A stretch of DNA of 64,000 nt from Synechococcus sp. CC9902 (GTDB lineage: Bacteria > Cyanobacteriota > Cyanobacteriia > PCC-6307 > Cyanobiaceae), in contig NC_007513.1 of NCBI RefSeq assembly GCF_000012505.1, positions 682,001-746,000 on the forward strand, in the 5' to 3' direction. The notes below the pieces were generated by a model. The model saw only the letters and a program-made list of their open reading frames with translations, was not told the origin of the DNA and did not search any database. Position 1 is the first letter of the stretch. Each line of letters begins with the position of its first letter. The translations under genes were made by a program, and so were the position numbers. Below, in pieces: positions 62,882 through 64,000 of this stretch.

Positions 62882-64000
62882 CTACGACTGAGCCAGTTTT
62901 GCCCAGTCCAATGGTTGCACCAACGGGAAGATGTTGTCGTCATTGCTGATGTTGTTCAACCACTCTTCTGGTAGTTGTTCATTTCCATCAAGGGCAGCCA
63001 TTAATTGCCAAAAACGGCCGAGGTGGCGCTCGATCCGTTCTTTGGCCAATCCTGTGGTGGTTCCTGCCCGCAAGATGAAGCTCCAATCCGATGATTGGGC
63101 CAGCATTAACTCCCGTGCCGCTTGTTTGAGCAAGGCCAGATCGGCTTCATGGGCAACGCCACGGCTGCAACGGGTCACCATTGCTGCGGCAGCTTTCTCC
63201 CATTCAGGAATCACCCAGGCGTTGGTGTCGTTCAGCCAGTAATCGTGATATCCACCTTGTCCCCAGCTCGACGGACTGGGATCACACAGTTGCAACTGGC
63301 TGCTCTGATTCAACACATCCCTGAGGCGGGTAAACGTCACCCCTTGTTTGTTGGCTTGTTCGAACAGTTGGGCCAGAAACGCGGGCCCTTCGAACCACCA
63401 ATGGCCAAAGAGCTCCGCATCGAAGGGCGCGACGAGCAGTGGAGCCACGCCCATCGCCGTTTCCAGTTGATCGAGTTGCTGGCGGCGTCCCTGTAGGTAG
63501 TCGCGGGCGTGCTCTTTCACTCGCTCCGCCGCTACGGCTGGCCGGTAGGGCTCTTTTTGATTCAGGGGTGAATTGTGGTTGGTCACCCGGTGCAGTTTCA
63601 AGCTGAGCGGTCTGGGCTCGCTGAGCCCCAAGGGGGCAAGTTGTTCGACTGGTAAGTCCCAGCCCAGATCTCGGTGAAATTCCCGATAGTCCGGATTGCC
63701 TGGGTAGCCGTCTTTCGCCGACCACACCGGCAGGGTGGCTTCGCTGTCGCGACCAAAAAATGCCACTCCATTGCGGCTGCAAATGGGGGCATACACCCCG
63801 TATCGAGGCCGGGGCCGACCATGAAGAAGTCCGTGGGCATCCAGCACCGCGTAGCGCAACCCGGCATCTCGCATCCAATGGTCGAGTCCCTCGTAGTAGG
63901 CGCACTCCGGCAGCCAGATGCCGAGGGGACGTTCACCAATTAAGCGTTGATGTTCCCTGACGGCGGTCCGCAGTTGCCCGCGCACGGCCTCGGGGTGATG
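62882..64000 (-). CDS. GH57 glucan-branching enzyme, 3' part
   Basis: C-terminal ~372 residues of a family 57 glycoside hydrolase, most like 1,4-alpha-glucan branching enzymes; the frame is open to the window edge (HHPEAV precedes an internal GTG at 63985), so the start lies beyond. The nucleophile motif is GIWLPECAYYEG, the acid motif is APFDAELFGHWWFEGP, and the C-terminal helical domain (SSDWSFILRAGTTTGLAKER) is typical. It acts in glycogen metabolism. Convergent with the autotransporter gene. Confidence 0.92.
   Translation of the reverse strand, partial: HHPEAVRGQLRTAVREHQRLIGERPLGIWLPECAYYEGLDHWMRDAGLRYAVLDAHGLLHGRPRPRYGVYAPICSRNGVAFFGRDSEATLPVWSAKDGYPGNPDYREFHRDLGWDLPVEQLAPLGLSEPRPLSLKLHRVTNHNSPLNQKEPYRPAVAAERVKEHARDYLQGRRQQLDQLETAMGVAPLLVAPFDAELFGHWWFEGPAFLAQLFEQANKQGVTFTRLRDVLNQSSQLQLCDPSPSSWGQGGYHDYWLNDTNAWVIPEWEKAAAAMVTRCSRGVAHEADLALLKQAARELMLAQSSDWSFILRAGTTTGLAKERIERHLGRFWQLMAALDGNEQLPEEWLNNISNDDNIFPLVQPLDWAKLAQS

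Noticed and set aside
1-64000. CRISPR arrays, insertion sequences, prophage, tRNA-linked integration sites
   Set aside because: No regularly spaced repeats, transposase or integrase frames, or tRNA genes were seen anywhere in the window.

Overview
This 64 kb window is chromosomal DNA of a unicellular marine cyanobacterium, most likely a marine Synechococcus (subcluster 5.1 type). The evidence is the set of photosynthesis genes (petM, petG, ycf39, cytochrome cM, chlI, crtL lycopene cyclase, NTRC-type thioredoxin reductase, CAAD thylakoid protein), several families typical of picocyanobacteria (cyAbrB, DUF3104, DUF3370, DUF1400, GuaB3), and a Yfr1 small RNA between guaB3 and trxA, its known location in this group. 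Genes are dense, with many 1-4 nt overlaps on both strands. I see no rRNA, tRNA, CRISPR array, insertion sequence or prophage. The clade cannot be fixed from sequence alone.

Layout. 1-6.5 kb: cyclophilin end, ilvH, a hydrolase, Trm1, petM, ycf39, an ArsM-like arsenite methyltransferase, an RluE-like pseudouridine synthase and an IF-1 with a basic tail. 6.5-16.2 kb: NTRC, a helicase with a downstream partner gene, the three-gene pnt transhydrogenase operon, yheT, a thioredoxin-like ferredoxin and dxr. 16.2-24.8 kb: an SNF transporter, cysS, polA, an HlyD-type adaptor and ychF. 24.8-29 kb: a lower-GC accessory stretch with tiny membrane proteins, two paralogous 50-53 residue proteins and a sulfotransferase-like gene. 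29-36.5 kb: a DUF1400 hydrolase, two parts of a peptide-type ABC importer, hom, sufE and 5-FTHF cyclo-ligase. 36.5-39 kb: cyAbrB followed by small hypotheticals, one of them (DUF3104) with a perfect LexA-box palindrome. 39-46 kb: ruvC, chlI, a DUF3370 protein, a class A beta-lactamase-like protein, trmJ, cytM, petG, rsmD, hisH and trxA. 46-52 kb: Yfr1, guaB3, CAAD, gyrA and crtL.

52.3-62.8 kb is one gene for a 3,504-residue autotransporter: signal peptide, repeat-rich beta-helical passenger with internal module duplication, eight closely spaced cysteine pairs, an acidic linker and a C-terminal 12-strand-type barrel ending in Phe. It sits between crtL and a GH57 glucan-branching enzyme, is visibly more AT-rich than its neighbours, and is the most unusual item here.

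Functional links: petM and petG (cytochrome b6f), cytM, ycf39, chlI, crtL and CAAD serve photosynthetic membranes. NTRC, TrxA, the 2Fe-2S ferredoxin and the PntAB transhydrogenase form a redox group. ilvH, hom, hisH, dxr, guaB3 and cyclo-ligase are biosynthetic. The autotransporter, sulfotransferase and small-protein stretches are accessory.
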